Assembly (NCBI RefSeq): GCF_003383615.1
Contig: NZ_QNUL01000013.1
Span: forward strand, 62,001 to 126,000
From: Dyadobacter luteus
GTDB lineage: Bacteria > Bacteroidota > Bacteroidia > Cytophagales > Spirosomataceae
Reading direction: 5' to 3'
DNA length: 64,000 nt
In this document: piece by piece, positions 9,775-18,971 of the stretch
Position numbering within the stretch: position 1 is the stretch's first letter
Layout: each line of letters begins with the position of its first letter
Translations under genes and position numbers: made by a program
The notes under the pieces: generated by a model
What the model saw: only the letters and a program-made list of their open reading frames with translations
Told to the model about the DNA's origin: nothing
The model's database searches: none

Positions 9775-10155
9775 ATGCCAGAATCAAACATGATTAGTCT
9801 TGCTATTATTGATGACAGCACAATAATCAGATACTCAATCAATCACTTATTAACTTCAAATGGAATCCCTGTCATATTTGAAGCAGACAACGGCCAAATG
9901 TGCCTTGAAGAAATGTCACGCCGGACTCAATTACCTGCAATTATTATTCTGGATCTGGAAATGCCTGTGATGAATGGCTTTGATACAGCTGTGGCTTTAA
10001 AGAAAAAATGGCCCGATATACATATTATCGCTTTTTCAGGAAGGGACGATCCTCATAACATGAATAAAAGCTTAATGGCCGGTGCGGATCAATTTTTTTC
10101 CAAACACAGAGACCCCATTGAACTGTTGGAACTGATTAAAATAATGAATAAGTGA
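9775..10155 (+). CDS. Stand-alone response regulator receiver protein
   Basis: A 126-residue CheY-like receiver domain without an output domain. The acidic pair Asp13-Asp14, phosphoacceptor Asp60 (in IIILDLEMPVMNG), Ser88 in the switch position and Lys110 are all present, so it should be phosphorylatable. The start could also be the second ATG at 9790. No histidine kinase is encoded nearby, so its partner is unknown. It follows the AraC gene by 11 bases and ends before a long hairpin shared with the convergent M13 peptidase. Confidence 0.85.
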   Translation: MPESNMISLAIIDDSTIIRYSINHLLTSNGIPVIFEADNGQMCLEEMSRRTQLPAIIILDLEMPVMNGFDTAVALKKKWPDIHIIAFSGRDDPHNMNKSLMAGADQFFSKHRDPIELLELIKIMNK

Positions 10156-10187
10156 GTTATCCCATGATGACATTGGACTAGTAAAGA

Positions 10188-10233
10188 CTAATTTATGCGG
10201 AGATGAGCCATTCTCATCCCCGCATAAAATTAG
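10188..10233. terminator. Bidirectional terminator hairpin between receiver gene and M13 peptidase
   Basis: Arms of about 20 bases (10188-10207 and 10213-10233) with two small irregularities and a five-base loop lie between two convergent genes. The arms begin and end with AT-rich bases, so RNA from either strand ends in a stem followed by a weak T-rich tract. Confidence 0.75.
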
Positions 10234-10234
10234 A

Positions 10235-12253
10235 CTACCAAACCACAATTCTATCTTTTTCTGGCTTATACATTTTATCTCCAGGTTGCACATTAAACGC
10301 TTTGTAGAAAGGTGTGAAGTTCATAAGAGGGCCATTCACACGCCATTTGGCCGGGGAGTGCGGATTGGTATTGACATACATAGCCATGTAAGGATCTCTC
10401 GTTTTAACACGCCATATTCTGGCAATGGAAATAAAGAATCGCTGATCTGGCGTGAATCCGTCCAGTTTTGCAGTGTCTTTGCCTTGTTCGGTTAGTTTAA
10501 ATGCGTCGTAGGCAATAGCAACACCTGCAATGTCTGCTGTATTTTCTCCCACCGTAAGCGCCCCTTTTATATGAACTGAATCCAAAACAGTAAAAGCATT
10601 GTACTGATCAATCACCTGCTGGGTTTTGGCCTTAAATTTGGCATAATCGGCTTTGGTCCACCAGTCCGTTACGTTCCCTGCTTTATCGTACTGAGCTCCC
10701 TGATCATCAAAAGAATGCGTGATTTCATGCCCGATCACCATTCCGATTCCTCCGTAATTCAGCGCGTCATCCGCATTCACGTCGAAGTAAGGCGGTTGTA
10801 GAATACCAGCCGGAAAAACAATTTCATTGAGGGGAGGATTGTTGTAGGCCGTTACCGTAGGAGGCGTTGTGTGCCATTCGTTACGGTCGACGGGCTTACC
10901 TAATTTATTCAGGTTATAGAGATAATCATTTTTGTTGGCAGATAAACAGTTTTCAAAATAAGCACCCCGTTTTATCACTACCTGTGAATAATCCCTCCAT
11001 TTATCCGGATAGCCAATTTTTTCTGTAAATGCATAAAGTTTATCCTTCGCTTTTGCTTTCGTAGAATCACTCATCCAATCAAGACGGTCAATACGCGCTT
11101 CGAATGCTTTTTTCAAATTACCAACCAGCACTGCCATTCGTTTTTTTGCAGACTCCGGAAAATATTTTTTTACATAAAGCTCAGCCAGAGCTTCTCCAAG
11201 CGACTGATCTACCGCCCGTGTCATTTCCTCTGCTCTTGTTTGTTTAACAGCCTGTCCGGTCAGGACTTTGGTATAAGCAAAAGAGGCATCTACAAATGGC
11301 CTGCTCAATAGATTAGCATAGTTTGTCAGCGCATGAGCCTTCAAATAAACCTTCCAATCAGCCACTGCCACAGATTTCAGCATACTGTTCAATTTATCAT
11401 AGTAAGCCGGCTGACCTACATTTACAGAATCCACCTTTGCTCCCAAATCTTGCAGTAAAGTGGTCCAATTCAGCACAGGATGTTTTTTGGACAGAGACGC
11501 AACCGCCAGTTTATTATAATTCGCCTTCACATCCCTGAGTTCAATATTAGTTCTGTGTCCAGTAGCCAGCTGTTTTTCTATACCATAACTGATCGTTGCA
11601 TTTTTCCGGGCCGTTGCGGCGTCTAATCCTGTCAACCCGAACAAACTGGTAAGATAATCCTGATAAGCTTTCTGAATCTTTATCGTGCCCAAATCACTTT
11701 TGAAATAATAATCCCTTTCCGGCAGCCCGATTCCTGTCTGATAAAACTGTGCGATATTCACAGTGCTCTGCTTGTCATCGGGCCCTACATAGAACCCGAT
11801 CAACGAACCATTCCCGGCTTTTTCTTCATCAGCTACCAGCTTTAAGAGCGAAGTAACATCTGATACTGCATCAATACGTGTAAGTAATGGCTGGATTGGT
11901 TCAAATCCGCGTTTATCAATGGTAAGTGTGTCCATTCCCGACGCATAAAAATCACCCACCTTTTGCCCGATACTGCCATCGGCATTCTTGCTTGTAGAAA
12001 CACTATCCAGAATTCCTTTCAATCGTAAGCGCTGCGGATAATTCAGAAAAGAGTAAGAACCTACGCCTGTCTGGCTGTCAGGAATACGGATGGTATCAAA
12101 CCAGATCCCATTGGCATATGTAAAAAAATCATCTCCCGGTTTTTTGGTAGAATCAATTCCGGTGATCACCACGCGTTCGGAAGTCGGGTCGGTCTTCTGT
12201 CGGCAGGCTCCGGCTACTAATAGTAACAGCGCAAAAAATACAGTTGATTTCAT
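10235..12253 (-). CDS. M13 family zinc metallopeptidase (neprilysin/PepO-like), lipoprotein
   Basis: A 672-residue peptidase. I start it at the ATG at 12253 because this gives a clear lipoprotein signal (MKSTVFF..LLLVAGAC, lipid Cys about residue 17); a longer frame reaches 12364 but adds a poor N-terminus. The zinc motif HEITH (His509, Glu510, His513), the ENTAD motif with the third ligand, and the VTAYNNP and FPAGILQPPYF substrate-pocket motifs are intact. M13 enzymes cut oligopeptides of up to about 40 residues; here it is probably anchored to the outer or inner membrane facing the periplasm. Single gene, convergent with the receiver gene. Confidence 0.93.
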   Translation of the reverse strand: MKSTVFFALLLLVAGACRQKTDPTSERVVITGIDSTKKPGDDFFTYANGIWFDTIRIPDSQTGVGSYSFLNYPQRLRLKGILDSVSTSKNADGSIGQKVGDFYASGMDTLTIDKRGFEPIQPLLTRIDAVSDVTSLLKLVADEEKAGNGSLIGFYVGPDDKQSTVNIAQFYQTGIGLPERDYYFKSDLGTIKIQKAYQDYLTSLFGLTGLDAATARKNATISYGIEKQLATGHRTNIELRDVKANYNKLAVASLSKKHPVLNWTTLLQDLGAKVDSVNVGQPAYYDKLNSMLKSVAVADWKVYLKAHALTNYANLLSRPFVDASFAYTKVLTGQAVKQTRAEEMTRAVDQSLGEALAELYVKKYFPESAKKRMAVLVGNLKKAFEARIDRLDWMSDSTKAKAKDKLYAFTEKIGYPDKWRDYSQVVIKRGAYFENCLSANKNDYLYNLNKLGKPVDRNEWHTTPPTVTAYNNPPLNEIVFPAGILQPPYFDVNADDALNYGGIGMVIGHEITHSFDDQGAQYDKAGNVTDWWTKADYAKFKAKTQQVIDQYNAFTVLDSVHIKGALTVGENTADIAGVAIAYDAFKLTEQGKDTAKLDGFTPDQRFFISIARIWRVKTRDPYMAMYVNTNPHSPAKWRVNGPLMNFTPFYKAFNVQPGDKMYKPEKDRIVVW

Positions 12254-12504
12254 AGGTTGAAAAGTAAGAGTCAGTAAGGTATCAGATATCAATAAACTCA
12301 AAAATGGCTCAATTTTAGCTGATTTAAAAGGGTTTAGACGAAAATTAGGTACATATACTCCCATTTGAATCTGTTTTGACTACACAGTTGGTGTAAGTAA
12401 TGTCGAATGAGTAATCCAATGCACCATCAATCTTTTTTTGTCAATCTATACTTACCTTGCAGCAATTGAAAAGTTAATTGTAAATAAGGGACAGGAAGAC
12501 AAAT

Positions 12505-14034
12505 ATGGAATTACTGATGTATCTGGTGTTGGGAATAATTGTGGGAGCTGCAATTGGTTATTTCATGTCAAAGGCGGGTTCGGGTGCAGCCCATCAGAAT
12601 GAATTGCGCCGGTTGAATGAAACGGAGCTTGACTATCGCGAATTGAAAACCAGAACTTCGGTAGAAATCGAGGTTCTTCAAAAAAACATAACGGAACAAA
12701 CCGAAGAAAACAGAGTTCTCAAATCTGAAATTCATAGTCAGTTACAAAGCCAGAGACTTATTCAGAACGATTTGTCCACAATAACAGCCAATCTGCAAGC
12801 GACTAAACAGATGTTGGCAGAAAAAAACGCTGATCTGGTTCGTTCAAAAAAGGAGCTTGAATTATTGCAGCAGGATCTCAATTCAGCCAACCAACGCCTG
12901 GCCACTGCCTACGCAGAAAACAATGCGCTCAGCGATAAACTGGAAACTCAGAAGATTGAAATCGAAAATCTGGGAGCCAAATTTAATCTGGAATTTAAAA
13001 ACATGGCGAATGAAATTCTGGAAACAAAAACTGCCACCTTCACCGAACTCAACAAGACAAATCTGAATCTGATACTCGAACCTCTGGGACGTAATATTGC
13101 TGAGTTTAAAAATAGGGTTGAAGAGGTCTACATCAAAGAAGCGCAAGAGCGGTTTTCTCTGGGCAATGAAGTTTCCAAACTGGCGGAACTGAACCGGATC
13201 ATCAGTGACGAGGCACGCAATCTGACCAAGGCACTGAAAGGCGAAGCCAAAACGCAGGGAAGATGGGGAGAAATGATACTCGAAAGCATTCTGGAGCGAT
13301 CAGGACTGGTAAAAGGAAGAGAATATTTTATGGAGCATGAACTTCGGGATGCCGACGGAGTTGCACTCCGCTCTGATCTGGCAGGAAAGAAAATGCGCCC
13401 GGATGCAGTCATTAAATATCCGGACAACAGGAATGTGATCATCGATTCAAAGGTTTCATTGAATGCATTTACCCGCCTCATTGCAGCCGTGGACGTTGAT
13501 GAACAGAAGTCAGAATTGAACGCCCATATTTCAGCCATCAAATCTCACATCATTTCTCTGAGTGCAAAAGGATACGATGATTATGACAAATCTCTTGATT
13601 TTGTAATGCTTTTCGTTCCGAGCGAACCAGCGTATATCGCTGCTTTGCAGGGAGATCCGGATCTCTGGAATTTTGCCTACGATAAAAAAATCCTGCTACT
13701 CAGTCCTACAAATCTTATTACTTCACTGAAACTGATTGTGGACCTTTGGAAAAGGGAATACCAAAACCAGAATACACTTGAAATTGCGGAACGAGGTGCT
13801 AAGCTATATGACAAGTTTTATGCATTTGTATCTAATTTGAAAGACGTTGGCTCCCATATGGAAAAGGCGCAATTTAAATATGGGGAAGCGTTTAAGCAGC
13901 TCTCCGTTGGCAACGATAATCTGGTTCTTCAGGCCACCAAACTGAAAGAACTGGGATTAAAAACAAAGAAAAATCTGCCGGATCTGGGGATTTCCGGTTC
14001 TGCGGACGAAGATAAACTGATCGCCGGAGAATAA
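12505..14034 (+). CDS. rmuC: DNA recombination protein RmuC
   Basis: A 509-residue protein with one N-terminal membrane segment (about 2-22), a long coiled coil (about 35-165) and a C-terminal nuclease-like RmuC domain (about 200-470, including RWGEMILESILERSGL, RPDAVIKYPD and VIIDSKVSL). RmuC limits inversions at short inverted repeats in E. coli; the PD-(D/E)XK-like core is visible as D-A-V and D-S-K. The C-terminal tail is low in conservation. Single gene ending before a hairpin shared with the convergent sugar dehydrogenase gene. Confidence 0.93.
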   Translation: MELLMYLVLGIIVGAAIGYFMSKAGSGAAHQNELRRLNETELDYRELKTRTSVEIEVLQKNITEQTEENRVLKSEIHSQLQSQRLIQNDLSTITANLQATKQMLAEKNADLVRSKKELELLQQDLNSANQRLATAYAENNALSDKLETQKIEIENLGAKFNLEFKNMANEILETKTATFTELNKTNLNLILEPLGRNIAEFKNRVEEVYIKEAQERFSLGNEVSKLAELNRIISDEARNLTKALKGEAKTQGRWGEMILESILERSGLVKGREYFMEHELRDADGVALRSDLAGKKMRPDAVIKYPDNRNVIIDSKVSLNAFTRLIAAVDVDEQKSELNAHISAIKSHIISLSAKGYDDYDKSLDFVMLFVPSEPAYIAALQGDPDLWNFAYDKKILLLSPTNLITSLKLIVDLWKREYQNQNTLEIAERGAKLYDKFYAFVSNLKDVGSHMEKAQFKYGEAFKQLSVGNDNLVLQATKLKELGLKTKKNLPDLGISGSADEDKLIAGE

Positions 14035-14049
14035 GAGTTGATTGAGAAC

Positions 14050-14088
14050 TGATGATGAGCAATGGCCTATATCCGATGCTCATCATCA
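14050..14088. terminator. Bidirectional terminator hairpin between rmuC and sugar dehydrogenase gene
   Basis: A perfect 12-base inverted repeat (14050-14061 and 14077-14088) with a 15-base loop lies in the 63-base gap between convergent genes. There is no strong T run on either side. Confidence 0.65.
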
Positions 14089-14097
14089 AAATATCAC

Positions 14098-15882
14098 TTA
14101 ATGCATCACCAGCACTTTCTGTTGTAGCACCTGTTCTTTATGATGTAGCCTGACAACATACACGCCCGAAGGAATCTCGTTAATCTGAATTTCAAGGTTT
14201 CCTTTTCTTCCGGTAACGTCCTGTTTGTGTAAAACACTACCACTTGCAGTAATCAGCTCGATGGATTGATAGTCTTTATCCAAGAGCACATTCAGTATGC
14301 CGGAGTCAATGAATGATGGTCTGATAAAATCATTCTTCGCACTGTACTCATCCATGATCGAAATCACTCTGGAATAGCGATAAGTTTCATCCAGATCGAC
14401 CATTTTCAAACGATAATAAGCACTGGCAAAATTACCGGTTACATGAGAGAACTGGTATTTCGCTCCCTCAGTAAGGCTTACGGGAAGCACAGTTCCCACA
14501 TTAGCAAATGATTTCATATCTGCGCTGTACTCTACTTCAAACGCCTTGAAATTTACTTCTCTCGTAGTTTCCCACAGCAATTTATTCCCTTCAATGGTTT
14601 TCGTTCCGCGAAACTGAGTGAGTGTCACCGGAAGAGCCCCACTTGCCTCAATATGATACAATGCTCCTGAATTGAGATTCACGGCATACAACTCCCCGTT
14701 TTCCGCCTCTCCTATATCGGATATTCTCGTAATATTCTGTGCAGGAGATCCGGTTGTAGCAGCAGGACGTATAGTTGTCGTCCAGCCCGTGTTGGTAGAA
14801 TTCCGCTTAATCAACTGAAACTCCCCTGAAAAGTGATCAGTACCCACATAGTAACCTATCAGATCCAGGTATCTGCTACCGCGGTAAACTACCCCTCCAA
14901 TTACCGAAGCCCCGTCATATTCGTAAGCAGGAGAATAGTTAGAAAACGTTCCGCATTTAGGGTTAGCAGTACTACTGGCATAAATGGCATTTCCCTCAAA
15001 ACAATTCCATCCGTAGTTCACTCCCGGTGCGGTAGCAGCAGCTCGAAAATCAATTTCTTCCCAATTGTTTTGTCCTACATCTCCGATCCACATATCTCCC
15101 GTTGCCCGATCAAAGCTCCACCTGAACGGATTGCGCAAACCATAGTCGAACACCTCATTACCAAATGGATTGCCTGCCGGAATCGTATACGGATTTCCTG
15201 TAGTATAGTCGTTCACATTAATCCTTAACATTTTACCCAACAAATAGGGCAGATCACCATCCTCTTCGGTCCGTTGCGCATTGTTCTTTGGATCTCCGGC
15301 ATTGCCTCCATCACCCGTTGATATATAAAGCAGTCTGTCCCGTCCGAAATGCATTTCACCTCCGTTATGATTGCTCTCCCCCTCATGCAGAATTTCCAGC
15401 ACCACCCCTGCCTCTGTAACTGTTGCTACATTACTCAACGGGTCGCCAACCTTATATCTTTCAATGATCAAATTGCCCGGCTGATCAGTATAAAAAGCAA
15501 AAAAAACGCCCCGGTTAGTACCAGAGGCGTTGGCGTAGTCAGGATGAAAGGCGATGCTCAGCAATCCACCTTCACCAAGTGTACCTACTTTTGCAACAGG
15601 TGCATTGAGATTCAAAAACGTAGTGAGGGAAGGTGTAGTAGCATTGCTGTTAAAAACTTTCATAACACCGGCTCGCTCTGTTACAAAAATACGTCCGGTA
15701 CCATCTCCCGCATGGAGCACCTGCATGGGAGCAGATAAGCCCGTTGTAAATACGGGATTCAGAGTCAACACAGATGGCTGTGCAAACACGGGACAGGAAA
15801 GCATCGTAAGACATAAAAAGCTGCCGAAAAGTAAAGCAAAAGCCGACTTTCCAGGATTTGGATTTCTGATAACGTGCTGCAT
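14098..15882 (-). CDS. Secreted PQQ-dependent sugar dehydrogenase-like protein with type IX sorting domain
   Basis: A 594-residue exported protein: signal peptide (about 1-34, ending VFAQ), a glucose/sorbosone dehydrogenase-type six-bladed propeller (about 45-410, with GEGGLLSIAFHPDY, HNGGEMHFGRDRLLYISTGDGG and YGLRNPFRWSFD), and a C-terminal extension ending in a type IX sorting domain (GVYVVRLHHKEQVLQQKVLVMH). The family oxidises aldose sugars using PQQ in the periplasm or at the surface; no PQQ synthesis genes are in this window, so the cofactor would be scavenged or made elsewhere. Transcribed alone. Confidence 0.9.
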   Translation of the reverse strand: MQHVIRNPNPGKSAFALLFGSFLCLTMLSCPVFAQPSVLTLNPVFTTGLSAPMQVLHAGDGTGRIFVTERAGVMKVFNSNATTPSLTTFLNLNAPVAKVGTLGEGGLLSIAFHPDYANASGTNRGVFFAFYTDQPGNLIIERYKVGDPLSNVATVTEAGVVLEILHEGESNHNGGEMHFGRDRLLYISTGDGGNAGDPKNNAQRTEEDGDLPYLLGKMLRINVNDYTTGNPYTIPAGNPFGNEVFDYGLRNPFRWSFDRATGDMWIGDVGQNNWEEIDFRAAATAPGVNYGWNCFEGNAIYASSTANPKCGTFSNYSPAYEYDGASVIGGVVYRGSRYLDLIGYYVGTDHFSGEFQLIKRNSTNTGWTTTIRPAATTGSPAQNITRISDIGEAENGELYAVNLNSGALYHIEASGALPVTLTQFRGTKTIEGNKLLWETTREVNFKAFEVEYSADMKSFANVGTVLPVSLTEGAKYQFSHVTGNFASAYYRLKMVDLDETYRYSRVISIMDEYSAKNDFIRPSFIDSGILNVLLDKDYQSIELITASGSVLHKQDVTGRKGNLEIQINEIPSGVYVVRLHHKEQVLQQKVLVMH

Positions 15883-16122
15883 CTTAAGTAAAGTTTAGAT
15901 TGGCATATACATTAAAATTATTTCTACTTTTATTGCAGAAAAAATATTACAATTTCCATGCCGAAATGCTGCACTTTACTTAATTGAAATTTCCAGGATA
16001 TTTGTATTGTAACCTGAACGCTTTCTATTATTTATCAAATAGTTATCTCAATACCACCTTGGCCGCCTTTACCGCCTTCACCCGAGAAAACTTACTCCTT
16101 TACTCTCCATCTGATTTTACAT

Positions 16123-16446
16123 TTATTCCAGCAGGTTTTCTGTTTTTGTCAGAAACTTCCCTGTCGCTTCATTGATATCTAAATTCATTCGTTGGGCAAG
16201 GATCGTAAGCCACCAAACACATTCCCCAAGTTTGTGTTCCAGCTCAGCAATTGTCTGTTCACCCTTCGGCCAGCGCCCCTGTTGCGACATAGTCAGACGC
16301 CCCACTAAACCGGCGTCAGTAAGGAATGCCAGTGCATCTTCTTCTACCATCCACTCACTACCATGATGTTGCTGTTCCAGCTGGTGGTATCGCTCCCTGA
16401 TTTTCAGCGACCGTTCTTTGATTTCCTTTAAATCTAAATCTTTCAT
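16123..16446 (-). CDS. MazG-like nucleotide pyrophosphohydrolase family protein
   Basis: A 107-residue all-helical protein. The central helix-turn-helix pattern, with acidic residues in ELEHKLGE followed by WWLTILAQRMNLDINEA, resembles the MazG / dUTPase-like all-alpha NTP pyrophosphatase fold, although the usual EExxE and ExxD metal motifs are only partly recognisable. It is short, has no signal peptide, and is flanked by about 240 and 380 bases without genes. Family assignment is from pattern only; catalytic activity is uncertain. Confidence 0.6.
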   Translation of the reverse strand: MKDLDLKEIKERSLKIRERYHQLEQQHHGSEWMVEEDALAFLTDAGLVGRLTMSQQGRWPKGEQTIAELEHKLGECVWWLTILAQRMNLDINEATGKFLTKTENLLE

Positions 16447-16824
16447 AAGTGATTAATTTTAGCTCAATTTCTTCTATTTAACATCATAACCGACAAGTGC
16501 CACTTCTACCCCGATTTATAATGGGAGTAAAATGGCACCGGATTGGTAAGGTACAGATAAAGTAACCGATAGTAATAATTTAATATTATGGTTGATTTCA
16601 GGGATATAAAATCAATTCTGAATCCATTAGATTTGTATACTCTGACAAAATCCATTTAACCAACACTCAACAATTGTTTAAAAGCCTTGACCTGCTTCTA
16701 ATGAAGGCAATGCCTTTATCACTCATTGTCGGGTGGTTTCATTTTGCTAAAATTGTGTGTAATAAAACACGACATTCTCAATCCTCCCCGAGCACATTAT
16801 GTATTAACCATGTAAATAATTATA
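16447..16824. other. Intergenic region between divergent genes
   Basis: About 380 bases between the MazG-like gene (minus) and the OmpA-family gene (plus), which should carry both promoters. A TAGATTTG box at 16628-16635 on the plus strand fits TAnnTTTG but has no TTTG 19 bases upstream and would leave a 180-base leader. Nothing else is recognisable. Confidence 0.4.
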
Positions 16825-18147
16825 ATGAAAAAATTCCTGCTATTCTTCACGCTCACTCTTTCTATAACATCTGTACAAGCGCAATTGCTCGACAGAATGC
16901 GTAACAAGGTGGAACGAAAACTGGAGCAAAAAATAGACGAGTCTATTGATAAAGCAACGCAACCAAAAAAGAAGACGACAACCACTGAAACCAAATCTTC
17001 GTCCCAGACTTCCAGTACTTCTGAAGTTTCATCGCAAACATCTTCAGAGCCTGCTGATAAGGCTGCATCAACAGTGTCTGCAGATAATGTAGTTGCAAAA
17101 CCAGCTGTTGCAGATCTTACATCTTATTCCAAATTTGACTTTATTCCTGGTGACAAGATCATCATGCATGAAGATTTTTCTCAGGAGGCAACCGGTGATT
17201 TCCCTACCAATTGGAATACCAGATCGGGCGCAGAAGTTGTTACGCTGAACAATCGTTCAGGAAAATGGCTCCGATTAGCTCAGTCTGGCGTGTTCTACCC
17301 CGAGAACATAGACAATCTGCCTGAAAACTTTACTGTGCAGATGGAAGTGATGGCGAACAAGGATATTGCGGGTATCGGACAATGGATGATCAGCCTGATG
17401 GAAACTAAAAATGTGGATGAAAAATTCAGTTATGCAGATAACCTCAGTTGGAAGGGTGCTGCTAATTTTAAACTATGTTTTCAGCCTGCTGCATCAGGTA
17501 AAGGAACCATGCACTATTCAACCAACCTGATCGGTCAGCAATATAAATCCGGTACTCCAGAATTTGCTAAACCTGAGAAGCTATCAGTAAAAATAGCGAT
17601 CTGGCGCCAAAAACAACGTGTTCGTGTGTATCTGGATAGCACTAAGGTACTGGATCTTCCGCGTGCATTAGATGCAAATGCTACTTTGAATTCGTTAGTT
17701 TTCTCTGCCAGCAACCCGGAATATGACAATAAAGAGGGTGCATTTTTCATGAGTAATATCGTAGTTGCGGTAGGAGCTCCGGATCTTCGGAATAAATTGG
17801 CTACTGAAGGAAAATTCAGTACCAACGGAATTTTGTTTGACGTAAACAGTGACAAAATCAAACCTGAATCTTACGGAAGTATCCAAAGTATCGCTCAGGT
17901 ACTCAAAGACAATGCCTCACTAAAAGTCAACATCATAGGCCATACAGATGCTGATGGAAATGACGCGGGTAATCTGGAGCTATCCAAAAGAAGGGCACTT
18001 GCGGTAAAACAGACACTTTCAAATACCTTTGGTATCGAAGCGGCCCGTTTGGAAAGCGATGGAAAAGGGAAAACCGAACCTGTAGATTCTAACGACACAC
18101 CTGCCGGCAAAGCGAATAACCGTAGAGTGGAGTTTATAAAGCTTTAA
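16825..18147 (+). CDS. OmpA-family protein with central concanavalin-like region
   Basis: A 440-residue exported protein. Signal peptide (1-20, ending SVQAQ), a charged then Ser/Thr-rich linker (about 25-95), a central region of about 190 residues that looks like a lectin/LamG-type beta-sandwich (HEDFSQEATGDFPTNWNT start, FFMSNIVVAVG end), and a C-terminal OmpA peptidoglycan-binding domain (about 335-440; NIIGHTDADGNDAGNLELSKRRA, then NNRRVEF). The OmpA domain should tether it to peptidoglycan in the periplasm. Function of the middle domain is unknown. The last codons lie inside a long inverted repeat shared with the convergent aldolase gene. Confidence 0.88.
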   Translation: MKKFLLFFTLTLSITSVQAQLLDRMRNKVERKLEQKIDESIDKATQPKKKTTTTETKSSSQTSSTSEVSSQTSSEPADKAASTVSADNVVAKPAVADLTSYSKFDFIPGDKIIMHEDFSQEATGDFPTNWNTRSGAEVVTLNNRSGKWLRLAQSGVFYPENIDNLPENFTVQMEVMANKDIAGIGQWMISLMETKNVDEKFSYADNLSWKGAANFKLCFQPAASGKGTMHYSTNLIGQQYKSGTPEFAKPEKLSVKIAIWRQKQRVRVYLDSTKVLDLPRALDANATLNSLVFSASNPEYDNKEGAFFMSNIVVAVGAPDLRNKLATEGKFSTNGILFDVNSDKIKPESYGSIQSIAQVLKDNASLKVNIIGHTDADGNDAGNLELSKRRALAVKQTLSNTFGIEAARLESDGKGKTEPVDSNDTPAGKANNRRVEFIKL

Positions 18148-18219
18148 TGAATGATTCCTGTCCGGCTACGATTTCATTGCTCGTTGTCGTAACCGGACAG
18201 GCTCATTCATTAAAGCTTT
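18138..18219. terminator. Long inverted repeat spanning both convergent gene ends, likely bidirectional terminator
   Basis: Arms of about 33 bases (18138-18171 and 18187-18219) match except for one bulge and two mismatches, around a 15-base loop. The outer part includes the last codons and TAA stop of both the OmpA-family gene and the aldolase gene, which both end AAGCTTTAATGAATGA. There is no long T run. Confidence 0.75.
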
Positions 18220-18842
18220 TCGACGTAGGATTTAAAATGTGCCAGCAGACCATCCCAATTCTTGTCCAGAATTAACTTTTTATCAAAAAGTTGTCCACCG
18301 ATGCCAAGCCCTGCTGCTCCGGCTTTCAGAAACTGATCCATATTCTCCAGACCTACACCTCCTGTAGGCAATAATTTCAACTGATCAAGCGGCCCCAGTA
18401 CATCTTTGATATATTCCGGTCCTAACACTGTAGCAGGAAATACTTTCACTACAGGAGCTCCCAGAGCCCATGCTTTATAAATTTCGGATGGCGTATATGC
18501 TCCGGGGAATACGGGTATTTTTCGCTTTACGCAAGTCTTCACTACTTTCTTATCCAGAATAGGTGTGACGATGAACTGCGCTCCTGCATCTAATGCTTTC
18601 TCCAGATCTTCAAGTGTACACACTGTTCCTGCTCCGATATTTAAACCTTCTGCTTCTTTGGATCGGGCATACCTGATTATGTCCGTTGCTCCGGGCGTAT
18701 TCATGGTTATTTCAATGGTTGTAAGTCCCGCTGCACGATAAACAGGCAGAATCTCTTTTACCACTTCCATTGACAAATTTCTTACGATACCTACAATGGG
18801 GGCCTTCTGAAATAGCTCCCAGGAAAACTTTTTATCACTCAT
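18210..18842 (-). CDS. eda: Bifunctional 4-hydroxy-2-oxoglutarate / 2-dehydro-3-deoxy-phosphogluconate aldolase
   Basis: A 210-residue class I aldolase of the KDPG/KHG family, cleaving KDPG to pyruvate and glyceraldehyde 3-phosphate or KHG to pyruvate and glyoxylate. The Schiff-base Lys133 (in VVKVFPA), Glu44 (in TTIEITMN), the GAGTV strand and the phosphate-binding LLPTGGV loop are present. I use the ATG at 18842, which gives the family length and residue numbering; a frame extension to 18893 would add 17 residues. No Entner-Doudoroff partner lies next to it, so a role in uronate or amino-acid derived keto-acid breakdown is equally possible. Confidence 0.88.
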   Translation of the reverse strand: MSDKKFSWELFQKAPIVGIVRNLSMEVVKEILPVYRAAGLTTIEITMNTPGATDIIRYARSKEAEGLNIGAGTVCTLEDLEKALDAGAQFIVTPILDKKVVKTCVKRKIPVFPGAYTPSEIYKAWALGAPVVKVFPATVLGPEYIKDVLGPLDQLKLLPTGGVGLENMDQFLKAGAAGLGIGGQLFDKKLILDKNWDGLLAHFKSYVEKL

Positions 18843-18912
18843 ATCTTGAATTTTTTCATCACCTAATCGTCTGCCGGCTGTGGTACTGTCCATAACCTGA
18901 CGCTGATATTAA

Positions 18913-18947
18913 TAAAAAACGGAGGAAACACCAAAGTGATTCCTCCG
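18913..18947 (-). terminator. Rho-independent terminator of the molybdenum hydroxylase operon
   Basis: Read on the minus strand, an eight-base perfect stem (18940-18947 with 18920-18927) plus a short inner CAC/GTG pairing is followed by six T. It lies about 25 bases past the large-subunit stop codon. Confidence 0.9.
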
Positions 18948-18971
18948 CTGGTAATCAGTATGAACGCAGAA

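Noticed and set aside
12254..12364. 37-residue N-terminal extension of the M13 peptidase
   Set aside because: It would bury the lipoprotein signal; the ATG at 12253 begins a clean lipobox signal.
16628..16635. TAGATTTG as promoter of the OmpA-family gene
   Set aside because: No TTTG at the right distance and a leader of about 180 bases would result; kept only as a note.
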